Source: Chloracidobacterium sp. (lineage in GTDB: Bacteria; Acidobacteriota; Blastocatellia; Pyrinomonadales; Pyrinomonadaceae). Taken from it: a stretch of 64,000 bases of DNA. The position numbers and the translations under genes were made by a program. Positions 8,409 through 17,574 of the stretch are shown here, piece after piece (within the stretch, counting starts at the first letter, position 1; each line of letters begins with the position of its first letter). Under the pieces are notes generated by a model. That model did no database searches, had not been told where the DNA came from, and saw only the letters and a list, made by a program, of their open reading frames with translations. The stretch lies in contig JADJXP010000002.1 of the NCBI GenBank assembly GCA_016715795.1, positions 1,302,001 to 1,366,000 of the forward strand. Reading direction: 5' to 3'.

Positions 8409-9311
8409 TCACTTTCCCATATCGCGGTGGCTGACAGTGGCGTCAAAACCGCGGGTCTGAAGTTCCTTCCTTACACTGTTTGCCACCATTACGGATCGAT
8501 GCCGCCCGCCCGTACAGCCGATACCAATTGTCAGATACGATTTTCCCTCTCGTTGATAGCGCGGTAGGAGGTAGGCGAGCATATCAACAAATCGCGCGAT
8601 AGTTTCCGCAACCTCCGGCTGCTCCAGCAGGTAAGCCACGATCTTAGGGTCTTCGCCGCTTAACTCCTTCAAGCCAGGTTCGAAGTACGGATTCGGCAAA
8701 TGACGAACATCGAACAGGAGATCCAGACTCCGCGGGCTTCCGAACTTGTGCCCAAAACTTACTACCTCGACTTTCAAGGGCATGCCCTCGTCTGAGCCAC
8801 TGAATTTCTGAACGATCAAGCTCCGAAGGGTATGGACGGTATGGTCAGACGTATCGATCACAAGGTCAGACTGCGCCCTGATGTGAGCGAGAGCCGTTCT
8901 CTCAGCTTGGATCGCAGCAAGAAGACCGTCGCCACCGTCAGCCGGGTGCGGCCTTCGAGTTTCGGAAAAACGTCGCTGGAGGACTTCGTCAGAGGCCTCA
9001 AAGAAGACGATAAATGGGGCAAGCCCTTTTCCTTCAAGTTTTTGAAGTTCCGCCGAGAATTCCGACAGAAACTGTCTCTCTCGAATGTTGATGACAAGCG
9101 CCGCCTTCTCAATGGATGGGTTCCTGCGATCGGCGGGCACCAGTAGCCTACCGAAGGTCGACAGCATCGTGAGCGGCAGATTATCGACACAGAAATATCC
9201 GAGGTCCTCGAGCGAATCTGTTGCCGAACTCATGCCCGAGCCACTCAATCCGGTAATGATCACCAGATCAGGCAGCGACCTAGTCTCTTCTCCCTTCTTT
9301 GCCATCCTCAC
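8409..9311 (-). CDS. rapZ: RapZ / YvcJ-family nucleotide-binding protein with altered Walker A
   Basis: Homologue of RapZ, the RNase adaptor that in E. coli controls GlmZ processing and amino-sugar synthesis. The 300 residues include the family hallmark LEDLGYFCVDNLPLTML and a well conserved C-terminal RNA-binding half (FDVRHLPNPYFEPGL, LTIGIGCTGGRHRSVMVANS). The P-loop reads GLSGSGMS (residues 21-28): the usual lysine is methionine 27 (codon at 9231-9233), so ATP/GTP binding may be lost or changed. It overlaps hpf by 4 bases. Confidence 0.93.
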   Translation of the reverse strand: MRMAKKGEETRSLPDLVIITGLSGSGMSSATDSLEDLGYFCVDNLPLTMLSTFGRLLVPADRRNPSIEKAALVINIRERQFLSEFSAELQKLEGKGLAPFIVFFEASDEVLQRRFSETRRPHPADGGDGLLAAIQAERTALAHIRAQSDLVIDTSDHTVHTLRSLIVQKFSGSDEGMPLKVEVVSFGHKFGSPRSLDLLFDVRHLPNPYFEPGLKELSGEDPKIVAYLLEQPEVAETIARFVDMLAYLLPRYQREGKSYLTIGIGCTGGRHRSVMVANSVRKELQTRGFDATVSHRDMGK

Positions 9312-9838
9312 GAACGGATCAGGCCGAAGTTCTTATCCTTGCGACGAAATACAACGGCGATTCGGCCGTCCGACGAGTCGCGAAACAGCACCGCCGGAGC
9401 GTCACTGCCGTCCAGATGCAGCGCGGCCTCTTCCGCTGACATCGGCTTAGCCGCAAGGCCGGGCATCTCCACTATGCGGCGACCCCGTGCAGCCTTCTCG
9501 GCCACTTCCGGGGCTGACGAAACAACCGCCGTCCTCTTGGCCTTGTGTGACTTGTCGATCACCTTGTCCTTGAGCCGCCGGGCTTGCTTTTCGATCTTCC
9601 CAATCGTCTGAGACAGCGACTGATACATATCGGCAATACTTGAGGTCGCTGTCAGGACCTCATTTCGCCAGTTGATCACAATTTCTGAACGGTGCCGCCC
9701 GCGCTCGACCTCAATGATGACGTGTGCCGTAGCAGGCTTGCCGTCAAAAAGATGACTGACTCGGTCAAAGTGTTCCTCGACGTGCCTACGCAATGCGGGT
9801 GTCACCTCGATATGGCGGCCGGTAAATTCGATCTTCAT
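9308..9838 (-). CDS. hpf: Ribosome hibernation promoting factor, long form
   Basis: Binds the ribosomal decoding region and inactivates ribosomes in stationary phase; long forms dimerise 70S into 100S particles. The N-terminal S30AE/YfiA domain starts MKIEFTGRHIEVTPALRRHVE and contains AHVIIEVERGRHRSEIVINW. After a basic linker the C-terminal dimerisation domain follows (SAEEAALHLDGSDAPAVLFRDSSDG, about residues 125-176). At 176 residues it is a long HPF. Start and stop overlap rpoN and rapZ by 4 bases each, indicating translational coupling. Confidence 0.94.
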   Translation of the reverse strand: MKIEFTGRHIEVTPALRRHVEEHFDRVSHLFDGKPATAHVIIEVERGRHRSEIVINWRNEVLTATSSIADMYQSLSQTIGKIEKQARRLKDKVIDKSHKAKRTAVVSSAPEVAEKAARGRRIVEMPGLAAKPMSAEEAALHLDGSDAPAVLFRDSSDGRIAVVFRRKDKNFGLIRS

Positions 9839-11415
9839 ATAATCGTCTTTCTCTCCCTCGATCCCGGGATGTTCATCTGGTCCCTATACTTTGCAACAGT
9901 CCGCCGAGACAGCTTCACACCTTCATTGCTCAGGACCCGGGCGATCTGGTCATCGGTCAGGGGTGATTTTGTATCTTCGTCGTCAACCATTTTCCTTATC
10001 CTGAGTTTAAGGATCCGTGTTGACACCTCCTCGCCATCCTCATTCATCATGCCTTCGCTAAAGAAGCGACGAAGTTCGATCACACCCTGCGGCGTGTGTG
10101 CATACTTGCGATTGACGACGCGAGACACGGTAGACAAGTGCATGCCTATGCCCTCTGCCACATCTTTCAACATCATCGGCTTAAGGTACTCGACACCACG
10201 ATCCAGGAACTCCCTTTGCCGAGAGACGATACACTCAACCACGCGGTAGATCGTCTGTCGCCTGTGCTCGATGTTGCGGAGCAGGTCAACGGCCGAACGG
10301 ACACGCTCCTTTATGAAGTCCTTCGTCTCCTTCGACGAATCCGACTGCGAGAGCATGCTCTGATAAGTCGGGCTGATCCTGAGTCGCGGACTGCCGTCGT
10401 CGGCGAAGAAGATGACGTAATCATCATCAACCTTCTCGACATAGACCTCGGGCGAGACGTATACGGCGTCCTCTGCGACGTACCTGCGGCCCGGATACGG
10501 ATCGAGACGCCGAATCCGGCCGATCTCCGTGTCCAGTTGCCTAACGTCAACGCCAGTCGCCTTCGACAAGTGCTGCAGCCGGTGCGGCTGCAGGTCCTCA
10601 AAATGCTCTGCCACAAGCCGACATGCCAGCGATTCCTTCTCGCCCGCCGCCTCAAGTTGTGCGAGCAAACATTCCCTGACCTCGAACGACCCGCAACCTA
10701 CCGGCTCAAGCATCATCACGGTGCGGCGTGCCCTGTCGGCCGTTTCCATCGAACAATTGCTGCCGCCCGCGATCTCCTCAAGGCTCGCGGTCAGGCGGCC
10801 GTCCTCGTCGAGATTGCCGACGACCATCGTTGCGGCCTCGTGGAGCTTATCGCTTAGGTCGAGCAGGTTCAACTGCCATTCGAGATGTTCGCCCAGCGAC
10901 GGTGCGTGCGTCAGGAACTGTTCAAAGCTCGGCGCGTCGTCCTTGTACTCGATCTCCTGCGTGCGGTATCCGGGGTCGAGATAGTCCTGAAACTCACGTC
11001 CGTAATCGATCTCATCAAACGAATCGGCGCTTTCGGCATGTGCGTCATCATCGCCCTCGATATCGGTCGCCGGGCTTCCTTCACTCCCGTTTAGGCTCGC
11101 ACCCTCGGGAACAACGCCCTCAACCTCTGCGAGCCGGTCGGTCCTCGCCTCGGACACGGCGTCCGCCGACATATCGACTCCCGTATCGGCGACCTGGTCC
11201 GAACCGTCCGAGTTCTGGTCGAGGATATTCTCACCTATCTCCTGCACCTCATCGCCCGGCTGCACTTCCTCAAGCACCGGATTCTCGACAAGCTGCTCCT
11301 CAATGAGCTCGTTGAGCTCAAGCGAGTTCATCTGAAGCATTTCGATGCGCTGCCGCAATTGCGGCGTAAGCACCATTTTTTGCTGGAGTTGGTGGGTAAG
11401 TCTCAGCGAAGACAT
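9835..11415 (-). CDS. rpoN: RNA polymerase sigma-54 factor
   Basis: Alternative sigma factor for -24/-12 promoters, needing an activator ATPase. The 526 residues start with the region I activator-interaction segment SLRLTHQLQQKMVLTPQLRQ. A very acidic region II follows (about residues 55-150), then the core-binding domain and, near the C-terminus, the RpoN box SRRTVAKYRDQMNIP. It lies between lptB and hpf, the classical context. No sigma-54 activator gene and no clear -24/-12 site was seen in this window. Confidence 0.95.
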   Translation of the reverse strand: MSSLRLTHQLQQKMVLTPQLRQRIEMLQMNSLELNELIEEQLVENPVLEEVQPGDEVQEIGENILDQNSDGSDQVADTGVDMSADAVSEARTDRLAEVEGVVPEGASLNGSEGSPATDIEGDDDAHAESADSFDEIDYGREFQDYLDPGYRTQEIEYKDDAPSFEQFLTHAPSLGEHLEWQLNLLDLSDKLHEAATMVVGNLDEDGRLTASLEEIAGGSNCSMETADRARRTVMMLEPVGCGSFEVRECLLAQLEAAGEKESLACRLVAEHFEDLQPHRLQHLSKATGVDVRQLDTEIGRIRRLDPYPGRRYVAEDAVYVSPEVYVEKVDDDYVIFFADDGSPRLRISPTYQSMLSQSDSSKETKDFIKERVRSAVDLLRNIEHRRQTIYRVVECIVSRQREFLDRGVEYLKPMMLKDVAEGIGMHLSTVSRVVNRKYAHTPQGVIELRRFFSEGMMNEDGEEVSTRILKLRIRKMVDDEDTKSPLTDDQIARVLSNEGVKLSRRTVAKYRDQMNIPGSRERKTII

Positions 11416-11518
11416 CGTCCGGGTCGAAACGGCTGCAGCTTTCCAACGCTTACCTATGCAAGAACCGTTCCTAAGGCGACATTATAGCGACTTCATTGCA
11501 AAATGGGAAAGCCTGACC

Positions 11519-12280
11519 TCACAGCACAAAACGCTCGCCGAGATACAAGCGCTTCACCTCGTCGTCGTTTACGAGTTCGTCTGGGCGGCCGGTGCGCAAG
11601 ATGTGGCCTTCACTCATTATGTAGGCGCGGTCGGTGATGCCGAGCGTTTCGCGGACGTTGTGGTCGGTGATGAGGATACCGATGCCCTGGCTCTTGAGAT
11701 AGAGGACCGTGTCGCGGATATCGTCGATGGCGATCGGGTCAATGCCCGCGAAGGGCTCGTCGAGGAGGATGAATTGCGGTTCGGCGGCGAGGCATCGCGC
11801 GATCTCGACGCGACGGCGTTCACCGCCCGACAGCGCCGCCCCCATAGTCCTTCGAACATCGGCGATGCCAAATTCGGTAAGTAGCTGCTCAAGCCGCTCC
11901 AATCTCTCGCTGCGCCGTAAGCGGCGACTTTCGAGCACGGCCAGAATATTCTGTTCCGCCGTCAGCTTTCTAAAGACCGATGGCTCCTGCGGCAGATACC
12001 CTAGACCGAGCCGGGCTCGTAGATACATGGGCAAACCTGTAACGTCCCTGCCCATCAGTGTTATCTTGCCTGATTCGGTCGATTCAAGGCCGACGAGCAT
12101 GTAAAAGGTCGTCGTCTTTCCCGCCCCGTTGGAACCAAGTAGTCCGACCACCTCACCACGGCTGACCTCGACGGAGACACCGTCGACAACACGCCGGCCG
12201 CTATAGGTTTTCTGCAGCCCATGCCCGATCAGCGACGCCTCGCCCGCGCCATTTGATATCGCTCCATCAGAAGTTGTCAT
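11519..12280 (-). CDS. lptB: LPS export ABC transporter ATPase
   Basis: ATPase that powers extraction of LPS from the inner membrane through LptFG. The 253 residues show Walker A GSNGAGKTTT, ABC signature LSGGERRRVEIARCLA, Walker B FILLDEPFAGIDP and the switch histidine in ITDHNVRETL, all in the LptB pattern. It starts 6 bases after the LptC/LptA fusion gene, supporting a dedicated Lpt operon. LptF, LptG and LptD are not in the window. Confidence 0.95.
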   Translation of the reverse strand: MTTSDGAISNGAGEASLIGHGLQKTYSGRRVVDGVSVEVSRGEVVGLLGSNGAGKTTTFYMLVGLESTESGKITLMGRDVTGLPMYLRARLGLGYLPQEPSVFRKLTAEQNILAVLESRRLRRSERLERLEQLLTEFGIADVRRTMGAALSGGERRRVEIARCLAAEPQFILLDEPFAGIDPIAIDDIRDTVLYLKSQGIGILITDHNVRETLGITDRAYIMSEGHILRTGRPDELVNDDEVKRLYLGERFVL

Positions 12281-12286
12281 TGAGAT

Positions 12287-14875
12287 CTATTGATTGACCT
12301 TGTAAACCGAGCGTGTCCTGCCCGCCAAATTACCTGCGCGCACACGCGACTCTATCGCAACTCTATTCTCTTTCAACCGAAACGTCATTTCGCGTCCCTG
12401 CAACGAGCCGCGTTCTGCGTCAACAATGGTCGCAGGTTCGCCTCGAATTACGGCCACCTCATCCGCACTGGTAAACTGTGCCCAGTCGCCCGTCGCCCGC
12501 CGGCCGGGTTGGGTTAGAACGACATCGTTTTCCGCGACGGTTCTTATTACATCGTTATGCTCGTCGACGAAAATGTCAGCGGCAGAGGCTGTTAGACGGT
12601 CGCTCCCCTGCCTGATGTCGACAGCCGATGCATATCGCAGTCGGCGTTCATCACGCTGATAGATCAGGCTGCCCGCCGACGCATAAACCGGAACTGAGCG
12701 AATGCGTTGACCGGCCTTAGCATTGTAAAGGACGGTCTCGACCCGCCCTTCCGCCTTGAGGCGGCCAATCTTCTCGTCAAGAAAAAGATTCTCTGCTCGG
12801 ATGTAGTTGTCCCCTTGCCACGCTCGAGCGTTACCACGGTATAAGCCGTTCTCATGCGCGTGATCGAATTCAGCTTCTTCTGCCGTAATGAAAAACGGCT
12901 TTTCATTTGACGAGAATGGGGCCGCATTCGAGGCTCGCTTCAGGGAATAATATGTCGTCCTTACCTTGCCGCGAAAATAGGATCGCTCACCTCGCGTATC
13001 AATGTCGATCTCCCGTGCTTTCGCCCGGCCACTGTCGTTCCAGAAGGTTGGCTCAGCCCCTCTCAGCCTCACAACCTCATCGTCTTGCGTAAACGCGATC
13101 TCTGACGCCGAAGCATTGCGGTCGAGTTCGTTGAATTTCGCACCGCCCGCTGCCTTAAGCACAGCGATGTCACCTGTTTTGTCGTTAAATCGAACGGTTA
13201 GCTGATCGCATGTGAGATTTTGCGTTCCCCTTTTCTCCGTAGCGACCGCCGGAATGCGTGTGACCTTGGCGTGTCGCCCCGCAACGCAGGCCTCGACCTT
13301 ATTGCCATATGCCGAGAAGTCGCAATCGAATCGAGGAGCGGCCACCGTCGTCCGATAGCTCCCGGGCACACGATTCAACGGAGTAACATCGAGTTCGGCG
13401 TCCCCGGCCGCCTCCAAACGGTGAACATATCCGCCGCGGCCAAAAACTGTACGAACGGCGTCAGCGGTCAGCCGTTTATTCGCGGCATCAGGGCTCTCGC
13501 CCTTCGCGTTCAGATCGATGGTCGTCCGGCCGTCCGTTCTGATCGCCTCTACAACACCATCAGTGCCAAACCTGGCGCCGATCCCCCGAAGGGCCGTGCC
13601 GCTCATAATCGCTCCCTGCGTTGCAGCGGTTGGTACGACCTCGAATGAACTCTTACCGATAGCGTTCGCGTTAAGAAGCGCACCGGAATCGGTAAAGTCG
13701 GCATTCAACTCCGGCGCGGCTATCGAAATGCTGCGTTCTGCCGTTACCCTTCTAATACGAGCGTCGCCGCGAGCAACGGCACTTCGCACTTTGCCCCCGG
13801 GCTCAACGGCGGCGTCAACGGAATCCGCATTGATCCGGTCGTTGCCTTGCGTGATGTCGACCGAGCCCTCCAATGCCACGGTGCCCGCGGAGCGTGAGTA
13901 CGTCCCCTCGACAGCCGTAGCATGTGATCCGTCCGCGACGATCCGCACGCCCTCCCGAAACTGGAATCGGTCGGTTGACGAGTCAGAACTCGCATAGCCG
14001 GACTCGATGGTCGTCGCTCGGCCCTCGGATGCCGAGAACGCGATCCGGACAGTATCGAAGAGCTCGATACCCTTAAACTTCGATCGATTCGCAGTTCCCG
14101 TGTCGAGGCTCGCCATCGCCCTTCCTGAACTAATGTCGATCGGGATTGAGTTCCCCTGAGCCAACCGCGCGTTCAGGCCATTGCGAAACTCGATGAGGCC
14201 TACCCCTAAATCAAAAGATGCGTAGCCCGAGTTTACCTTGAGATTGGCTGCGCCTCCTGACGCGAGCGTCTCGATCTCAACATCGCGGAGTAGCTCCACT
14301 CGCTTGTCGCCGATCTTGAAGCTCGCGCCGAACGACCTGCCCTTTAGGCCATCTCGCTCGAATTCGATAGATTCATCAGCATCCGCAACGTCATTCTTTC
14401 TGTCGTAGATCAGGTTGTTCGTCTTTACCGTGAGCCGGTCTCGCGTCTCGATGCTGACGTTCCCATTAAGGTAGGCGGTGAAGGCTTTGGCGTCCTCCGG
14501 AATATAAACAGCCGTGGCGGCGCGTAGCTTGTCAGCAGACGTGCCGTCAGCGTCGAAAACCTCAAGATAAATGTTGGTAAACTCCTGATGATTGTCGGAG
14601 AAGGTTTTAGCATAGTCGGCCGTGATCCGATACTGCGGGACACCGTTCTCAGATTCAAGGCGATCGTACCCGCTGACCTCCGCAGTTACCTCGGTCGACA
14701 ACTGCGTGTGTTCGCTGCGAAGTTTGAACGTCGAACGTGAACCGGCACTAAAGAACCCGACTACGACTGCGAGCACCGCGGCGGCCGCGGCAACGACCGC
14801 AGCAACCCTAAGATATCGAGGCAGTTGGGCCCGCCATTTGTAACCTTCCAGGATCTTGCGCTCCGCATCAACCAT
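12287..14875 (-). CDS. LptC-LptA fusion, LPS transport bridge protein
   Basis: Large bitopic periplasmic protein of 862 residues. After a short cytoplasmic start there is one transmembrane helix (about residues 20-45, LRVAAVVAAAAAVLAVVVGF). An LptC-type domain follows (YRITADYAKTFSDNHQEFTN, VYIPEDAKAFTAYLNGNVSI). The rest is repeated OstA/LptA-like beta-jellyroll sequence, ending in an LptA-like C-terminus (DRLTASAADIFVDEHNDV, TQPGRRATGDWAQF). LptC is usually about 190 residues and LptA about 185, so this length could cover most of the inner-membrane-to-outer-membrane bridge in one chain. It overlaps recJ by 8 bases and precedes lptB. Confidence 0.85.
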   Translation of the reverse strand: MVDAERKILEGYKWRAQLPRYLRVAAVVAAAAAVLAVVVGFFSAGSRSTFKLRSEHTQLSTEVTAEVSGYDRLESENGVPQYRITADYAKTFSDNHQEFTNIYLEVFDADGTSADKLRAATAVYIPEDAKAFTAYLNGNVSIETRDRLTVKTNNLIYDRKNDVADADESIEFERDGLKGRSFGASFKIGDKRVELLRDVEIETLASGGAANLKVNSGYASFDLGVGLIEFRNGLNARLAQGNSIPIDISSGRAMASLDTGTANRSKFKGIELFDTVRIAFSASEGRATTIESGYASSDSSTDRFQFREGVRIVADGSHATAVEGTYSRSAGTVALEGSVDITQGNDRINADSVDAAVEPGGKVRSAVARGDARIRRVTAERSISIAAPELNADFTDSGALLNANAIGKSSFEVVPTAATQGAIMSGTALRGIGARFGTDGVVEAIRTDGRTTIDLNAKGESPDAANKRLTADAVRTVFGRGGYVHRLEAAGDAELDVTPLNRVPGSYRTTVAAPRFDCDFSAYGNKVEACVAGRHAKVTRIPAVATEKRGTQNLTCDQLTVRFNDKTGDIAVLKAAGGAKFNELDRNASASEIAFTQDDEVVRLRGAEPTFWNDSGRAKAREIDIDTRGERSYFRGKVRTTYYSLKRASNAAPFSSNEKPFFITAEEAEFDHAHENGLYRGNARAWQGDNYIRAENLFLDEKIGRLKAEGRVETVLYNAKAGQRIRSVPVYASAGSLIYQRDERRLRYASAVDIRQGSDRLTASAADIFVDEHNDVIRTVAENDVVLTQPGRRATGDWAQFTSADEVAVIRGEPATIVDAERGSLQGREMTFRLKENRVAIESRVRAGNLAGRTRSVYKVNQ

Positions 14876-16580
14876 CGTTTGAATTATCGGCCCTCATGCC
14901 CTCGACGACAAGTTGCAGCCGCCTGTTTCCCTGCCATACATTGGCCTCGGGGACGTAAGCTATTTCGATGCGGCTGCCACGGTTGAGCGTTTGCCCACTT
15001 GCACGCTCGACACCGTCCCACCAAACGGCTTCAAATTGGCGTCCATCCTCATCTGTAAGCTTCAACTTCAAATGCTTGTCCTTCATGACCCAGGGCTCTT
15101 CGCGAAGTATAAGGCCACGCGTGAGGAAGATCGGCTTTGGATTGCCCGCACCAAATGGTTCAAAAGCAGCAAGGTCATCAATGAGGTTCAACGTAAGGCT
15201 TTCTGGCGTGACCAAGGCGTCGATCGTTAGTTCGGGGATCAGGGCGTCGTCTGTCAGAACGGTCGCGGCATGCCGGTTCAGTCGCGTCCTAAGGTCCGCA
15301 ATATTTTCCGCAGGGATCTTCATTCCGGCGGCCGCAGCGTGGCCACCATACTGTTCGAATAGGTCCTCGCACGTATCCAGAGCTTCAAGGAGATGAAAGT
15401 CTGGTATTGAACGGGCACTGCCATGCCCGATACCTTCCTGTAATGAAATAACGATCGTCGGTCGGAATAGCCGTTCCGCAATGCGAGACGCCGCCAATCC
15501 GATCACGCCCTGGTGCCAGCCATCTCCGGCGACGACGATGAAATGCTTGCCTTCATGGCTTTCCGTCTCCGCAAGCGCGAGTTTGGTGATGTGCTGCTGC
15601 ATCCGCTGACGTTCGCGGTTGCGGCTGTCGAGCAGCAACGCCAACTCGCGGGCCGTGCTATAGCCCTCGCTTTCAAAAAGCTCAACCACATGGCGAGCAA
15701 CGTCCATCCGTCCCGCAGCGTTGATCCGGGGCCCGATGCGGAAGCCGATGTGCATGCTCGTCATGTCCGAGCGGCAATCCGACACCTCCATTAGGGCTTT
15801 CAAGCCCCAATTGTCGGTCTTTGGCAGATCGAGCAGGCCCAAGGCCACGATCGCGCGGTTCTCTCCGGTAAGGTCCATCACATCCGCCACCGTGCCAATG
15901 GCGGCGATCTTGAGGAATTGCGGAACCTCGGCCTCAAGCCCATTCTCACGCAGCAATGCATGTGCGAGCTTGAAGGCAACACCAACGCCCGCGAGGTTCT
16001 TGTCGGGATAGAGGCAGCCGGGCTGGTTTGGGTTGATGACGGCGGCCGCGAGCGGATTGCCCTTATCTGCGTCGGACAAATGGTGGTCTGTAACGATCAC
16101 ATCCAGGTCGTTCGCCGCCGCCCACTTCAGCGGCTCGAAGCTCCGGATACCGCAATCGACACTAATAACGAGCGATACGCCGCCCTTTTGGGCAGCCTCA
16201 AGGGCCGGAATATTGATGCCATAACCCTCCGTGAATCGATTTGGAACGTGGAATGTCGAATCCGTGCCCAAGAGCGAAAGCATCCTACGCAACAGCACTG
16301 TTCCCGTCGTGCCGTCAACGTCGTAATCGCCCCAGATCATTATCTTCTCGCGATTGTCGATAGCTTTCTGAATGCGCGTAACCGCCTCTCGCATTCCCTT
16401 AAGCAGGTATGGTTCGTGGAGTTGTTCGGGTGAAGGATTAAGAAATACTCTGGCCTTGTCAGGCGTGTCGTGTCCTCGTGCGATCAGCAGGGCAGCGATA
16501 AGCGGTTTGACACGCAGTTCAGCGGCAAACTTATTTACCGCGCCCGCATCGTGTTTCCTGATCGACCATTTCTTCTGCAC
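14868..16580 (-). CDS. recJ: Single-stranded-DNA-specific exonuclease RecJ
   Basis: 5'-3' single-strand exonuclease used in recombination and repair. The 570 residues contain DHH-family motifs: IMIWGDYDVDGTTGTVLL (motif I), VSVDCGI, VIVTDHHLSD (the DHH motif), GRMDVARHVVEL, and a C-terminal DHHA1 segment VIGLAASRIAERLFRPTIVI with GGHAAAAGM. Length is normal. It starts 8 bases after uppP and its end overlaps the LptC/A gene, so it is transcribed with the Lpt/rpoN block. Confidence 0.95.
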   Translation of the reverse strand: MQKKWSIRKHDAGAVNKFAAELRVKPLIAALLIARGHDTPDKARVFLNPSPEQLHEPYLLKGMREAVTRIQKAIDNREKIMIWGDYDVDGTTGTVLLRRMLSLLGTDSTFHVPNRFTEGYGINIPALEAAQKGGVSLVISVDCGIRSFEPLKWAAANDLDVIVTDHHLSDADKGNPLAAAVINPNQPGCLYPDKNLAGVGVAFKLAHALLRENGLEAEVPQFLKIAAIGTVADVMDLTGENRAIVALGLLDLPKTDNWGLKALMEVSDCRSDMTSMHIGFRIGPRINAAGRMDVARHVVELFESEGYSTARELALLLDSRNRERQRMQQHITKLALAETESHEGKHFIVVAGDGWHQGVIGLAASRIAERLFRPTIVISLQEGIGHGSARSIPDFHLLEALDTCEDLFEQYGGHAAAAGMKIPAENIADLRTRLNRHAATVLTDDALIPELTIDALVTPESLTLNLIDDLAAFEPFGAGNPKPIFLTRGLILREEPWVMKDKHLKLKLTDEDGRQFEAVWWDGVERASGQTLNRGSRIEIAYVPEANVWQGNRRLQLVVEGMRADNSNDG

Positions 16581-16588
16581 GTGGAGCC

Positions 16589-17482
16589 CTACTTTACTAC
16601 CGGATCTATCACTTCCTGCGAAAGGAGGACAAGAATGAGAACACCGAGAATGACGCGGTAGATAACAAAGACCATTGTCGAATTGCGACGCAGGAATGCA
16701 AGAAGGAACCAGATCGAGAGATACCCGACAAAACCCGCGACGATCACGGCCACAAGCAATGGCATAAATGTCTCAGAAGGCAGTATCCGAAGCGCCTCAC
16801 GGAGTTCGAGCAAGCCGCTGCCGGTTATCGCGGGGATCGACAGTAAGAACGAGAATCTGGCCGCCGTTTCGCGTTTCTCATTCACCAACAGGCCGCCCAT
16901 AATGGTCGATCCTGAACGGCTCGCTCCCGGCATTAGCGCGAGAACTTGGCAAAAACCCTGAACTAGAGCATCCGTAAGCCCGAGATGACGGATATCCTTA
17001 CGTTGTTTCCCGACACGCTCTGCAATTACCAGCATGACTGCGACGGCGATGAGCATTGACGCAATGAACCACAGGTTCTTTGTGCCCGGCCCTTCAATAA
17101 ACTCCTTTGCAAGAAAACCGACCGCACCGATAGGTATCGAGCCGATGACGATCAGCCAACCGAGCCACGACTCAGGTGAAAGGAACACCGGCCGGTTGCC
17201 GTCAGTGCCGGAGAATCGCATCTTTCGGCTGCTAAAGAGCAGATTCCAGTGGTCCCGCGAGAACGCAGTTACAATTCCCCAAATATCGCCTGCAAAATAA
17301 ACAAACACTGCTGCGAGCGTTCCCAACTGAATGACGGCCATCGTCGCGGTCGTCATCTGCGCGTCTCCATCGTAGATGCCTGTCCAGCGACTCGCAAACA
17401 CAAGATGCGCCGTGGAACTGATCGGAATGAACTCCGTCAGCCCCTGAACAATACCTAGAATGATCGCGTGAAGAAAGTTCAT
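16589..17482 (-). CDS. uppP: Undecaprenyl-diphosphatase
   Basis: Integral membrane phosphatase that recycles the C55 lipid carrier for peptidoglycan and LPS synthesis; confers bacitracin tolerance. The 297 residues start MNFLHAIILGIVQGLTEFIP. Both catalytic motifs of the BacA family are present: LTEFIPISSTAHL and PGASRSGSTIMGG. Several hydrophobic helices follow (LVAVIVAGFVGYLSIWFLLAFL, MVFVIYRVILGVLILVLL). It is the first gene of the tight run down to ddl, with a 92-base gap upstream that probably holds the promoter. Confidence 0.95.
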   Translation of the reverse strand: MNFLHAIILGIVQGLTEFIPISSTAHLVFASRWTGIYDGDAQMTTATMAVIQLGTLAAVFVYFAGDIWGIVTAFSRDHWNLLFSSRKMRFSGTDGNRPVFLSPESWLGWLIVIGSIPIGAVGFLAKEFIEGPGTKNLWFIASMLIAVAVMLVIAERVGKQRKDIRHLGLTDALVQGFCQVLALMPGASRSGSTIMGGLLVNEKRETAARFSFLLSIPAITGSGLLELREALRILPSETFMPLLVAVIVAGFVGYLSIWFLLAFLRRNSTMVFVIYRVILGVLILVLLSQEVIDPVVK

Positions 17483-17574
17483 TGTGCCGGTCGGTTAATT
17501 GTGAGTTATTGCCCGCGGATTATCAATCCACGCCACACGTCTTGAAATCTGACAAAAGTCGGTGTCAAGCGGAT

